Origin: Rhexocercosporidium sp. MPI-PUGE-AT-0058
Lineage: Eukaryota; Ascomycota; Leotiomycetes; Helotiales
Reading direction: 5' to 3'
Length of the DNA: 64,000 bases
Assembly: GCA_020746875.1 (NCBI GenBank)
Contig: JAGTJL010000001.1
Span: 3,038,001-3,102,000 of the forward strand
The notes below the pieces were generated by a model. It had not been told where the DNA came from. It ran no database searches and saw nothing but the letters and a program-made list of their open reading frames with translations. Of this stretch, positions 9,297 through 21,031 are shown one piece after another. A program made the position numbers and the translations under genes. How positions within the stretch are numbered: position 1 is the first letter of the stretch; every line of letters starts with the position of its first letter.

Positions 9297-12200
9297 ATGG
9301 CACCCGCGAGCACAACATACAGCGGTGCTGAGTATAACAAGGACAAAGCAAATCACAGAAACAAAGTTTTCGAAAAGATTGGCGCTCCAGAAGTTCCACA
9401 ACCACTGATGGCTCAGATGGCGCCAAAGGTAGATATCATTGATATCCGCCACGATGCGGTCGAATTGAGTCTCAAGGATGAAATCTTGGATTCTTTAAAG
9501 CCAAAGGAGGGTCCAAAACGACTTCCAACCCTACTTCTATACGATGAGCGAGGCTTGCAGTTATTTGAGGAGGTAAGTCCACTCCGCTGGAGGAGGACAA
9601 TGCCAGCTAGAAATCCACTAATAAGGACGCCCAGATTACATACTTGGAAGAGTACTATCTTACCAACGCAGAAATTGATGTCTTGAAAAGCTCTGCTCGT
9701 AAAATTTCAGAGGCCATTCCATCTGGCTCCATGGTAGTCGAGCTGGGCAGTGGGTTGGTCGAATGAACAATGGAATTCTCAATGTCCCGGAACTAACACG
9801 TGACAGTAACCTTCGCAAGGTAAGTATTTTGCTTGAGGCATTAGATTCTGCTGGCAAAAATGTCGACTACTACGCCTTGGATCTGTCTTTGAAAGAGCTT
9901 TATCGGACTCTCGAGCAAGTTCCTCAGTTCAAGCATGTCAAATGCCATGGGTTGCATGGCACGTATGATGACGGGCTTGACTGGCTGAAAACGCCAGAGA
10001 ATAGATCTCGTCCAAAATGCGTCATGTCACTTGGTTCGAGTATCGGTCGGTAGTCGTCTCGTTCATTCCAAGGCACTTGCCAGACTAACAAAATGCAGGC
10101 AATTTTTCCCGCGAGGGTGGTGCCCAGTTCTTGAAAGGATTCTCAGATATGCTACAGTCAGAAGACTGTATGCTTGTAGGACTCGATGCAACAAGTGACC
10201 CGTCAAAAGTTTAGTAAGTTATATATCCAAGAATCGAAAGTGCTGTGCTGACCAAATAATCAGCCATGCGTATAATGGTAAGAATTCATACCTGAAATCT
10301 TCACTAGAAGTAAGCTAACCAGAGCTCTTGACAGACCGCGAGGGAATAACTCATAAGTACGATATTCACAAAGCTTCTCCTCGCCCCTGTGTATCTTGCT
10401 GACAGTTACAACAGATTCATCATGAACGGACTTGTCAACGCAAATGGCATCCTCAAAGAACAAGTCTTCGACCCAGAGGATTGGAAAGTGATTGGTGAAT
10501 ATGTGTTTGATGCTGAAGGCGGAAGGCACCAAGCCTTCTGCTCACCCCTCCGCGATGTGTCCATCAAGGGAGTTGAGATCAAAGCCGGAGAGAGGATCCA
10601 AATCGAGGAAAGCTTGAAATATTCACCAGAAGGGGCAGCTCAGCTTTGGAAGGCGTCGAACCTGGTTGAAGTTGTCCGCATGTCAGCCTCTTCGGATACA
10701 TACAGTAAGTCCTCTCGTTTTCTCTAGTTGCCTTTTCACTTTTCCCAGCTGGCCCGTTGGGGTGAAGCGGATACTCGGCCTGAAAGTGAGAGATTGCAGT
10801 GCCCGGTGAGGCTCCGTTGACTTGACAACGCACCCTCTTCCGCGGAGCCAGAGGGCTGGAATGCTAATCGCATGACCATTCCGCCACACTAGACAATGTG
10901 GGGGTCAAATCTGGGTTGTCAATATGCTTGGCCCAGCATGCACGGGCCACTTACGTTGTGGATTTTGTCTCTTTGCACTAAATTAGTTGGTGGTTCATGG
11001 TGTTCCTCGATATCCCGCGGTGTTACCTTGTGTACCGTATCATCAAACTATTGACGTATCAGTTTAGAATATCTGCTGATATACATTTTCACCTCGCTAG
11101 GTCTTCATTTACTCAAGCGGAATATGGCCTTCAAAACGGACCCCTTGTTGTATGCTGCTTCCACAGTTCCCACCATGGAAGACTGGAAGGGACTGTGGAG
11201 TGTCTGGGACTTAGTGACACGAGGCATGATTCCCGAGGCTGAATTGAATGAGAAGCCTATCAAGCTTCGAAATGCTTGCATCTTCTACTTGGGGCACATT
11301 CCAACATTCATGGACATCCAGCTGACGAAGGCTACCAAGCAACCTATGTGTGAGCCGTCATACTATCCGAAGATTTTCGAGAGAGGCATTGATCCAGATG
11401 TTGATAACCCTGAGCGTTGCCACGACCACTCAGAAGTCCCCGAGGAGTGGCCACCAGTCGAAGAAATTCTCGTATACCAGAAGCAAGTCCGGGCCAAAAT
11501 TGAGAAACTCACTACTGCCAAGAATGTTCCCCGTGATGTTGGCAGGTCCTTGTGGATTGGGTTCGAGCATGAGATCATGCATTTGGAGACTCTACTCTAT
11601 ATGCTCCTTCAAAGTGACAAGACTTTGCCACCATCCAAGTTCAAACCCGACTTCGAGGGTATGGCATCTTTGGCTGCGGCTGCCAAGGTGGACAATGAGT
11701 GGTTCGAGATCCCCGAGCAGAGGATTACAATTGGACTTGATGATCCAGAAGATAACTCTGGTGGAGACAAACATTTTGGATGGTAAGAAGCCGCACATTG
11801 ACCTCTGATCGTTGCTTACATGCCATCAGGGACAATGAGAAGCCTCCTCGAAGTGTCGTAGTACCAGCTTTTAAAGCTCAAGCAAGGGCGATCACAAATG
11901 AGGATGTAAGATCTCTCCGGAATTCCCCTGCTACCCTGTGCTGATCGTAGAATAGTACGCTTGGTACCTAGAACAGACCCACAACCCCCATATCCCGGCT
12001 TCTTGGGCTGAGACGACCAGTCCGGGCCATGTCAATGGATATTCCAATGGTATCTCGAATGGGTACTCGAATGGCCAAAAAACCAACAAGTCATTGCCAC
12101 TGACGAAAGCGTACCTCGAAGGTAAATCCGTCCGTACAGTGTACGGTCTCGTTCCCCTGAACCTCGCCCTGGACTGGCCAGTTTTCGCTTCTTTTGATGA

Positions 12201-12913
12201 ACTGGCTGGTTGTGCCGAGTGGATGGATGGGAGAATTCCGACTTTCGAGGAGGCTCGAAGCATCTACAGCCACGTAGATGGTTTGAGATTGAAAGAAGCT
12301 GAGCAGCATCTGGGAAAGACTGTCCCTGCTGTCAATGGGTATGTGAATCAACGCCAAGTGAAATCCTAGGCTAATATGCTCAAGTCACCTCGTCAATGAT
12401 GGCGTCGAGGAGAGCCCTCCATCACCGTCTTCTCAAGTGGGTGAGAGCTCTTGCGAGCTCTTCACTAATCTTGAGAGTGCCAATGTTGGTTTCAAGCATT
12501 GGCACCCTGTTGCCATTACTGCAAATGGTAACAAGCTGGCTGGCCAAGCCGATATGGGCGGTGTCTGGGAATGGACAAGCTCACCACTTGAGAAGCACAA
12601 AGGCTTCGAGCCAATGAAGCTGTATCCGGCATATACAGGTATGATAATGATAATGCGTAAATTTGGTAAATTTTTCCTCGCTGATACATTGTAGCCGATT
12701 TTTTCGATGGGAAGCATAACATTGTGCTCGGCGGCTCTTGGGCAACCCACCCACGCATTGCAGGACGCAAGACCTTGTAAGTTGATTCCCCGGCGCCATA
12801 TCTGTAGTCCTCGTCACGTACCTTAAGCCATTACTCACTGCACCAGCGTCAACTGGTACCAACGCAACTATCCATATGCTTGGGCCGGAGCTCGACTTGT
12901 CCGCGACTTGTAG
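9297..12913 (+). CDS. egt1: Ergothioneine biosynthesis protein Egt1
   Basis: Bifunctional enzyme that trimethylates histidine to hercynine and then joins it to cysteine with O2 to give hercynylcysteine sulfoxide. Thirteen exons: 9297-9572, 9635-9753, 9807-10045, 10099-10213, 10264-10277, 10335-10356, 10406-10704, 11101-11782, 11830-11905, 11956-12338, 12385-12638, 12695-12776 and 12847-12913. They sum to 875 aa, the usual fungal length. The first ~360 residues are the SAM methyltransferase (LLYDERGLQLFEE, ITYLEEYYLT, VVELGSGNLRK, ALDLS, FLGSS-like SLGSSIGNF). A DinB-like helical part carries the iron ligand motif HEIMHLE (HX3HXE). The C-terminal FGE-sulfatase domain has ANGNKLAGQADMGGVWEW, VLGGSWATHPR and NWYQRNYPYAWAGARLVRD. 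An Asn/Gly/Tyr/Ser mini-repeat (about 12025-12075) sits in the linker. Intron 7 is unusually long (396 nt). Confidence 0.95.
10705..11100 (+). other. Outsized intron 7 of EGT1
   Basis: Donor GTAAGT at 10705, acceptor GCTAG at 11099-11100. At 396 nt it is five to eight times longer than the other eleven introns of the gene (46-70 nt). The middle holds a minus-strand stretch resembling a decayed tRNA/SINE head (see findings). Splicing it out joins DTY to SLHLLKR. Confidence 0.8.
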
Positions 12914-13897
12914 ACTGGTCTCGGGAGACTTTACTAGTTCAACACTAGATCTCCAAGCTTAAATGTTCCGATGGGAATTCAACATTGCTAGGGCTAGGAA
13001 AAGCGCTAAAAGTACCTGGGTGGCTGGTCTGAATCGGATTTGGTTTATTGGGTGGTCTTCTGAGCGTTGTTAGTGTCGTTACAACCACAACCCACTTTGC
13101 TTGAGTGCCGCTTACCCATTCCACTGATCTCCATGGTGTGATGGGTTTCCTTTGGAAAGGAACCTCGGTCGAGTGGCTGGTGACAGGCTGCTGTTTGGGA
13201 AGCTGTATGTTGCCGCCTCAACGACCGTCATGGTGCTGAGGCGGTGAGTGCAGAGCTTGCTGCAAACGAAGCTGTCCACAATATCTCTTTATTCATTCTC
13301 GAAGTTTTGTTTGTGCTGGAGATTGAATCCATTCGAATGAAATCAAGTGATGAATGAAGTAACTCGAGAGGTGACAGTATTCTCGCGTTTATTAGCCGAC
13401 GTCTGGCCTTCCTTCTACTCCGGTTGATAAGGAGGACCCCGCCAGATTCCCTAGATAGGCAGAACAAAAACAGTCGCCGCGTCAACTTCGTCCCACCACA
13501 CCACGTTCTCTTCGAACATCACCACAAACAGACACCTTCTTTTTCACAACACAACACGACGGCAGATCCTAGTCTACCTTGCTCGGGGCTCTCGATTGGC
13601 TTTTAGGCATAGTATTTGACGATTTGTAAGTCCCCTCTCCCCCTTGTCCAAGCTTCCCTTGATACTCCTTGACAACCACGGCATTGGGCGCAATTGAAGA
13701 AGCTCTCTGAGCCACCGCGTCATCAAGACTCTCCCTCTCCTTCTGATGTCGAGGCAGGAGGCAAAGCTTTACCTTCGAATCCCTTTCCTTCATCTGGTAT
13801 TCTATCTAATCTAGTTCGACTAAACCAACTCCAATAGATCCAACTGGTCTTCACCTCCCCATCACTACGAAACCCCCCATTACTACCAACCGCCGCA
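12914..13897. other. Intergenic region after EGT1
   Basis: About 980 bp holding the EGT1 3' UTR and the promoter of the next gene. The last 400 bp has C/T- and C/A-rich tracts typical of a fungal promoter. No coding or RNA gene is supported. Confidence 0.6.
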
Positions 13898-15575
13898 ATG
13901 AATTGGGCAACAATTGCTCCCGAAACCCGTCTATACAAGGGCACTTCTCTGTATAGATGGGAAGTCTCTCCAGGTCTTGGTATGTCTACACATTTTGGAT
14001 TGGTACGCTCTAGAATCCTTGCTGATTGGCTCTAGAACATCACTGTGGCGTGTGTTCTGTACCTTTGCACAATGGGCGTGCTAAATCGAGTTGCATCGGA
14101 AAGCATGTCGAGCCTTGCTATAGGTTCCATCAGCAGTTGCATTTCGTCGGTGAGTTTACTCCTTACCTACAGCACTTTCTCCTAAAGCTTGTAAAGCTAA
14201 CCCGGCTCTTTTTGCAGGCAAATCACATGAGTGCTTTGGGTATGAGCAAGTCAATCCTTTCAGAGCGCTCTCTAACTAACATGGCACTAGTTGCAACGCC
14301 TCCGATGAAATGCACCACAACCGGCACAAGGAAATCCTCAAGATTGTACGACAAATCGTTGCACTAGATGGACCCAATACTGTCTTCCCGCCTGCCAGAT
14401 CTTCTAACTCAAGAGGAAGACGAGGATCTTCGACAACAAACTCCAACTCCAATGCCTTCACAGATACTGGCTCAGAGTGCATCAGCGTAGATGAATCTAA
14501 GGTCACTCGACGGGAACGGAAGAAAGCAAAGAAGTCTGGCAATGGCACGAGAGACAGAAAGTCTATCGAAGCGTTCCCCTTGGACGAGACCGATTTCATT
14601 AGCGAGGCGATACATCTGAGCGTTCATGAGAGTAAAGGAGCTTGGGAGGGTACTTACGTCTACGACCACAAGAAAGCTACTGTTGAGGAAACTGCTGTGA
14701 TTGACGAGGATGATGAGAAGTATGATGAGGCGAGCTTGGCTGCCCGTTTCGGATCGTTCGCCGTTAAATCCCCTTTTACACCTTTGAAGGACTTGACGCC
14801 CCGGCAAAGAAAGAATCTCAAGAAGACAAGCGCTCCTGTGAAGCATGCAAACCGTGGTTCAGGATCACGAAAGTTCGTTACCCAGCTCACCGCCACACAG
14901 GCGGATCTCTACGATGGTGTTGAGCCTGATATATTCTTTCGCCTCGGCATCGAAATCGTCAATCCTCTCAAGAACTCTAGAGCACGGAAGGACCTAGTCA
15001 CCAAACTCGTTGCTGCAGTCAAGGAAGACATCAACATCATCACCCGAGAAGATAAGGAGACCGAGATGAGAGCTGCAGGATTCTGGAGGTGGGCAGGTAG
15101 AGCGGCGTACAATACCATTCTACAAACAAGAGAAAGTCTTGACTGGGCAACGGGCCAGAAGATAGGAGTTCCTAGATTCGATGACTTCGATGACGAGATG
15201 GATCTTGAAGATACCCAGGAACCTGGTGGAGAAGTCAAGGAGGCGGCGCCCAAGACCAGAATCGAAAGGACGACACCAAAGTCGGTAGCCAAGATGGTTG
15301 ATAAGGATGGTTTCACAGTTGCTTCTGGCAAAAAGTCGTCTGCCAAGAATGCCCCGGTTAATCCAAAGAAGCTCACCAAGCTACCCATCAACTTCAAGTC
15401 TACCAACCCCGCTCTAGTTGTTGACGAGGATGAAAATGGAGGAGACGTCGTGGAGATGCTGAGACGCTACGAGCAACGCAAGGCCGGTGACCGCAATCTT
15501 GGAGGAGCTTACGATGGATCTACACCTGATCGACGTGACGGACGAGGCAAGGCGCGAACTCTTATCGTCAAATAA
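13898..15575 (+). CDS. Hypothetical Cys/His-rich protein, 500 aa
   Basis: Exons 13898-13979, 14036-14149, 14218-14239 and 14291-15575 sum in frame to 500 aa; the third exon is only 22 nt. The N-terminal 85 residues (MNWATIAPETRLYKGTSLYR start) carry Cys31, Cys34, Cys47, Cys55, Cys71 and Cys74 (CGVC, SSC, EPC, HECFGC) with several His, suggesting two bound zinc ions. A disordered basic/Ser-rich segment follows, then a compact region around residues 170-310 (AARFGSFAVKSPFTPL, LTPRQRKNLKK, PDIFFRLGIEIVNPL, FWRWAGRAAYNTILQTRE). The C terminus is charged and disordered and ends ARTLIVK. I do not recognise the family. The spliced Cys pattern supports the gene model, since each intron falls between conserved-looking motifs. 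Confidence 0.8.
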
Positions 15576-18374
15576 GGTTCCATATGGGGGATGCCTGAAC
15601 TACATGTTGTACTTTGTTTTTTATTTCATTCAATCGCCGCACTTTTTTTTCACACTATGCGATACGATGCGATACCCTGAAATGCCGAGGATGGCTTGCA
15701 CACTTTATGAATTTCCTCATCTCTTTTCCAGTCATTTTTTGCAAGCATTCAATAGTTTTACTCTGCAAGCAATGATGGCATATGAATTCACATCATGAGA
15801 GATGTATCACTTCTTGGAGGTTGACGATGGGATGAGCTTTTCCCAAGAGAACGTTTCTTCTACTTCTCGATTTAGAGACTAGTCTTTTCCGAAATGGAGG
15901 AATCTTCTCTTTGAGCTTTGCTATGCATAGATGCATGAGATGCGTCACAGGAGATCAAGACTACTTACAAAGTCATAGTATGTAATGAGTACTTAATAGA
16001 AATGTCGTTATAGAATTTCTTGGATGCCTGCCTGCATGTGTGCTTTTCCTATAATAGAGAGGTAAGTATGTAGGACAGTGAACTTTCGCAGGCACACTTC
16101 GTAAGCCTTCAAATGTCTCCATACTCTTCTATTTGAGACATAACAGCTCAAATATGTCACTCTAAAGCCCCACCACCCACGTTCTCCTAGGGGTCTCCTC
16201 TTCTCCTCTCTTGCTCGTCCTCCCGCCTACCCCTCAATAAATTGATCTGCCATATTTACAGACTCACAAACCACGACCAGACCAGACCTGAAGCCCTAAC
16301 ACTAAACCATCACAATCTCTCTCTTTGGAGACACGTCCACTTCTCCTTCAAGAGCTTCAACACTACGCTCATTACATTCTTTGACTCAAATGAACAGCTC
16401 TATGTTTCAATGCAGGAGCGAAATTGAGCGAGCCAGTTTCGCATCTAACTTCGTACTCGTACGTATGAGGTAGGATTATCAAGATCCTGGGGTTTGGCGA
16501 TGGAAGGCAGTGTGTACTTAAGATGTTTTCCTAAAAGGAACTGATGGGGAGTGGTTGACTTAGATGAAGGTTGGTGGGGAAAGCTCAAGGCGCAAATGGA
16601 ACATTAGAAGGGGAACAATCTCGTAAAAACCAGAATATTTGTGCTTCATAGGAGAGAAAGAAGGTCTTTGTGGGTGGTTGTAGGGAAGTGTGAGTGGGTA
16701 TGCCTAAAGAGCTATTGTGTGTATGTATCAAATTAAGAGAGTTGGAACCCGGCTTTAGTAGCTTGGTGGTGTGCTTTTGTCTTCTAGCTGCACAGCTATT
16801 TCTGGAGGGTCGTTTATTTTTGAGATCAGACGTGAGTTCTGGAAATCAAACATGTATATTCAGACACTGCGTAAAACTCATTAAATCCAGCAGTAGGGAT
16901 GCTTGAACTTGCTGTGAATGGCACATGAGGGCATTTGTTCGCAGTCAACGGACAGGACCGGCGCTGGAAAGACGAAGCTTCATTGAACGAGTTATTTATA
17001 TCTAAGTAGTATGCTTGGAGAAATTGACGTAATTCTAAATAACCTCTCGACTGTTTATTTTGACCGTTTGGTTCCTAGTTGTTCGCTTATTAAGGGAGGG
17101 GGGTGGGGGGGTAGATATAACGTCATGTGCTGGGATGGCCATGTTTCAAACGCGTATTTACCTACTTCGATCCTGATGTCTAATTGTTTTGATGTCGTCT
17201 CATTCTTTTGAGGACTTATTGTGGATTGTGTTAGAAAGATTCATGGATCAGGAACAAGCTGGTGCTGTTTGCTGTCTGAGAATTGATGGTTGGAAGAGGG
17301 CTTTTTCTGCTGCTTCCTAGACCTTCTCACCACGCTTCACTTGTAATTTCACTAAAACGTATTCCGTATCACTATCAAATACATGGAAGGCTTATTAATC
17401 TTGTTAACTCGAACAAGCAAATACTCAGCATCTTTTTGTCTTGGTTGAAAGCTTTTTGGAAAGATTATAGGTCGTCCTGCTGTCACACTCGTTACACATC
17501 AGACACGAGACTATGATGAGAGAGTTCTGTCTCTCTAGCGCAGGCTCACAACTACAAAGAAGCATATCACTGAAAAGTTTGATGGCCACGCTATGAAATT
17601 TTCTGAGCTTTGGGAAGCATAAAATTCCAGATGGACTCTAAAAAAGATGCGGTACGAGGAGGAAACATGCCCATATTTGGGGAAAATGTCGTCACATCAA
17701 GGGGACTTGAGAAATATCTCAAAAATGAGGGTACATGGCTGCAGGCTGTGGACTCGACATTCTTGAGCGAGCACTTTGCGATGTTGGCTTGGTAGGCTCG
17801 AGGCTCACTTCCAGGTGCTTAATCTATAGAGACTACACTTCCACTTAAGTTACTACACGTCAAAATCCAAGCATCTTCTAGAACCTCATACACCACTGCC
17901 ACACGATCAGAAAGCTCCAGTTCGATAGAGATATTTTCAGGGCGGCCCGGAGTGCATGCCGCAGTCTTTTAAGGTTCCAACTCGGGGAAGATCGACACGC
18001 GTTTGCCCAAAATTGTGTGTGACATGCGCAAATTGTGCGAAGTCAATATGTAGCGCCGTATAGTGGCGTTTTTGTTGGTTTGTTTAAGTGCCTCTGATTT
18101 GTTGACATCTCAGCCGCAGCCTCGCCAACACTCCATTCGGACACCCAAGCCATGCACCTCCACATTGAGCGATCCTTCAGAGGAAACAATTGGTTATCAG
18201 AAGGACCAGAGATGGGACAGAGCCTTACCAACGCGAAGGATTCCCGTGGCTTTTTTTCCCGCCCGTCACGATCATGCTTAATACCGCACGACCCCCGTTC
18301 CGAAGGACTTCCTTCCTCAGACGAGCGTGTTTGTGAAACTTCAATCTTATGCGCAGCGACTGAATTGTTTCAAG
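15576..18374. other. Gene-free 2.8 kb stretch
   Basis: No ORF longer than about 100 codons and none with protein-like composition. It includes a G-run near 17096-17113 and several stretches of mixed AT-rich sequence. It could hold long UTRs, a non-coding RNA or a decayed element; nothing specific can be supported. The last 350 bp are the promoter of the protease-like gene. Confidence 0.55.
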
Positions 18375-20374
18375 ATGGCTAAATTATCAAGTGCTGTGTT
18401 TCTATCTTGCAGCCTTGTTTACTTCATCGGCTACGCTTCAGCCGCGAGGGTCATATCATACCCTGTCTCCAGAGCCTCGCATGAGAATGGGCAACCACTA
18501 CCCCGAGGCATCTCTCAGCGTGCTAATACGGTAGAGGTGCTCTCAAACAACAAGTCTCGAAGCGCATACTTCGCCTCTGTTGAAGTTGGCACGCCAGCTC
18601 AGAAGTTATCACTGATGCTAGGCACGGGGAGCAGCGATATCTGGATGATCTCAAAATCGGCACCTGCATGTACAGTTGAAAATTGCCTCACCCCTTGTAA
18701 GCACTCTTCAGTTCTTGAACTACTTATGCGACATTGCCAAGCTGATTGAGTATCTTTCAATAGTCAATCCAAATACATCTCAAACCATATCCACCGTCAC
18801 AGCTGGAGGATTCGACATAAACTATATCGACGGCTCCTTTGCTAGGGGTGACTACATCAAAGATCTCTTTGCCGTTGGAGAAAATGGCGAAGCACGAATG
18901 ATCCTGCAAATGGGTCTCGCCACAAATATTAGTGACGCCACAGGAAGTTATGGGGGTATCATGGGGATTGGTTATCCGGGCCAAGTTGCGACAACTGAGC
19001 TCTATCCTAACTTCATGGACCAGATGGTCAGCAATCGACTGACCAACACCATGCTCTACAGTCTCTGGCTGAACTCCATCGATAGCAGTACCGGTAGCAT
19101 TCTTTTCGGGGGAATTGACACCGAGAAATATTATGGAACCTTGTATTCGATGCCCATCCACAAGAACCGTGAAGGGAACTACACTGCATTCACGGTAGGG
19201 CTCACATCACTGTCCATCACCCCGGAAAAGAGCTTGACTATCCCCATCACGAACTCCAGCTTCTCAACAGACGTTATCCTGGAGTCATCTACGACACTCA
19301 TATATCTCCCGCGCGATGTCATTAATATCATCTACGACGAGTTCGAGGTCACTGTCATCAATGGTACTAGCTATATTGACTGCAAATACAGCAACTCTTC
19401 ATATATGACTTTTACGTTTGAGAGTGGTTCTGTCGTCAATGTGGCGTACTCGGAACTGGTCACAAAGTTGTTTATTCCATCACGCACGCCGGCTAGCTTG
19501 CCATTCTCGGATGTATGCTCATTGGGAATCTTGGAAGGGGACGGCCCGTGAGTTTCCCAAATCGTAAAAAATAAACAGCCATTACTATTTCAGGTTCTGC
19601 CTATCTAGAGGGCTGTTATTGGAATTCCCGGAATAAATATGCTGACCACAATACAGAGGCGGATACCTGCTGGGAGATTTCTTTCTACGATCAGCATATG
19701 TTGTTTTTGACCTGACAAACAATCGAATCGGAATTGCTCAGTCAAATCAAAACTCCACTAAAAGTAATATAGTCGAGGTACCTTCCGGTGCAGCGAGTAT
19801 CCCGCAATCTACAGGTGTACCATTCCCAAGTGAGACGTCACCTTCAACTACATCCCGACCGACGACACCTACTGGCTCAAAGACTCCACCGGGTAGCTCC
19901 ACAGACGAGCCAAAAAAAGACAACCATGCTCTGGCTATCGGTGTCGGCGTCGCAGTCCCAGTCGTCGTACTCCTAGCCGCCCTCTTCGGATTCTGTATCT
20001 GGTGGCGCCGCCGTCGTCAATCTCCCCAGCCAGCACCCGCTCCAGTCGTCATCTCCGAGCTAATTGACTCATCCAATAAGCACAACCAGATGAGTCAGAA
20101 CTACTACGGAGGAGTAGGAGGAGGCGGTGGACAGTTGTCTCCAACAAGCAACGCGTCCGAGCTACATTCTACATCCAATGTCGCGGGCTCACCCCAGGAC
20201 ACGAGAGCGAGCTTCACGCCGACGATGGTTAACACGAATGAGTTGCCGGTTTATAGGGATGATAGACTTGATAGACCGATGTCGCCGAATCTTAATGATT
20301 ATTATGGGGGACAGAGACCGGTGTCGAATTTGGCGACTGGGCCGGATTATCATGATGTGCCTATTCGGCAGTGA
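18375..20374 (+). CDS. Membrane-anchored pepsin-fold protein, predicted inactive
   Basis: Peptidase A1 fold with exons 18375-18696, 18764-19547 and 19657-20374, 607 aa. Signal peptide at residues 1-23 (hydrophobic LSSAVFLSCSLVYFIGYASA). The lobes are recognisable: YFASVEVGTPAQKLSLMLGTGSSDIWM, a flap-like INYIDGSFARGDY, GGIMGIGYPG, SLWLNS, ILFGGID, then VILESSTTLIYLP and GGYLLGDFFLRSAYVVFD. Active enzymes have DTGSS and DSGTT here. This protein has Gly83 (codon GGC) instead of the first Asp, and Glu281-Ser-Ser instead of Asp-Ser-Gly, so hydrolysis is unlikely. After a Ser/Thr/Pro-rich stalk a membrane helix (about 460-483, AIGVGVAVPVVVLLAALFG) is followed by RRRR and a 120-residue cytosolic tail rich in Gly, Ser, Asn and Tyr. 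The layout suggests a surface binding or sensor protein (inference). The 109-nt second intron is frame-consistent. Confidence 0.88.
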
Positions 20375-21031
20375 CGCGGTGGGCTGGCGTTTGAGGGGAG
20401 GATAGCCTTTGGTAATGATTGATTACAGGTTGGGCCCATTTGTATTCTCAATTCTGGATACCTCGAATAGCATTCGGTGCTTTTGATGTTCTCTAGTGTT
20501 TTCGCGACATTTCGGACAGTATTATTGAAGTCTTGGCAATCATCTGATGAATATGATGAATAGGGGCTTCCTCGCTTATCTTGACCTGATCACTTACATC
20601 GTACAGGTCCATGTGATAGCTCAAGGTGACAAAGTTGGATAGTCTGAATGCATAGTGTTGGTAGTATCAAAGCTTGCTATTTGCACATGTAGACTCAGAT
20701 CTCGTAGCTAATCGATAAACAATCTTTCTATCTCCCAGACATTGGATAGATATTTCGTCGTTTTCTGTGGTATCACTTTGTAACTGCTAGTGAATGCTGC
20801 GAGCAGTATATGAGGTGTACTTATACCAAAAATATAATCTCAACAAGTATGCTGGGACTTTCATGCTCAGGTTGGATTGGATTGGTGGGAATGCTAGAGA
20901 CTAATCTACGCTTCATCAAGTACATTGACACGCACTCATTCCTCTGAAGCCAAAGAGCACCCCTCACAACGGCAGAATTAACATGGACTCCTCGCTCCGC
21001 TACTATCCATTTGGTCCGCCACCATGGAGCC
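20375..21031. other. Intergenic, convergent 3' regions
   Basis: About 660 bp between convergent genes; AT-rich 3' UTR-like sequence with no supported feature. Confidence 0.55.

Noticed and set aside
10780..10900. Possible functional tRNA gene in EGT1 intron 7 (minus strand)
   Set aside because: The A-box-like motif is good, but the acceptor stems do not pair, the T-loop is short and no clear anticodon arm forms.
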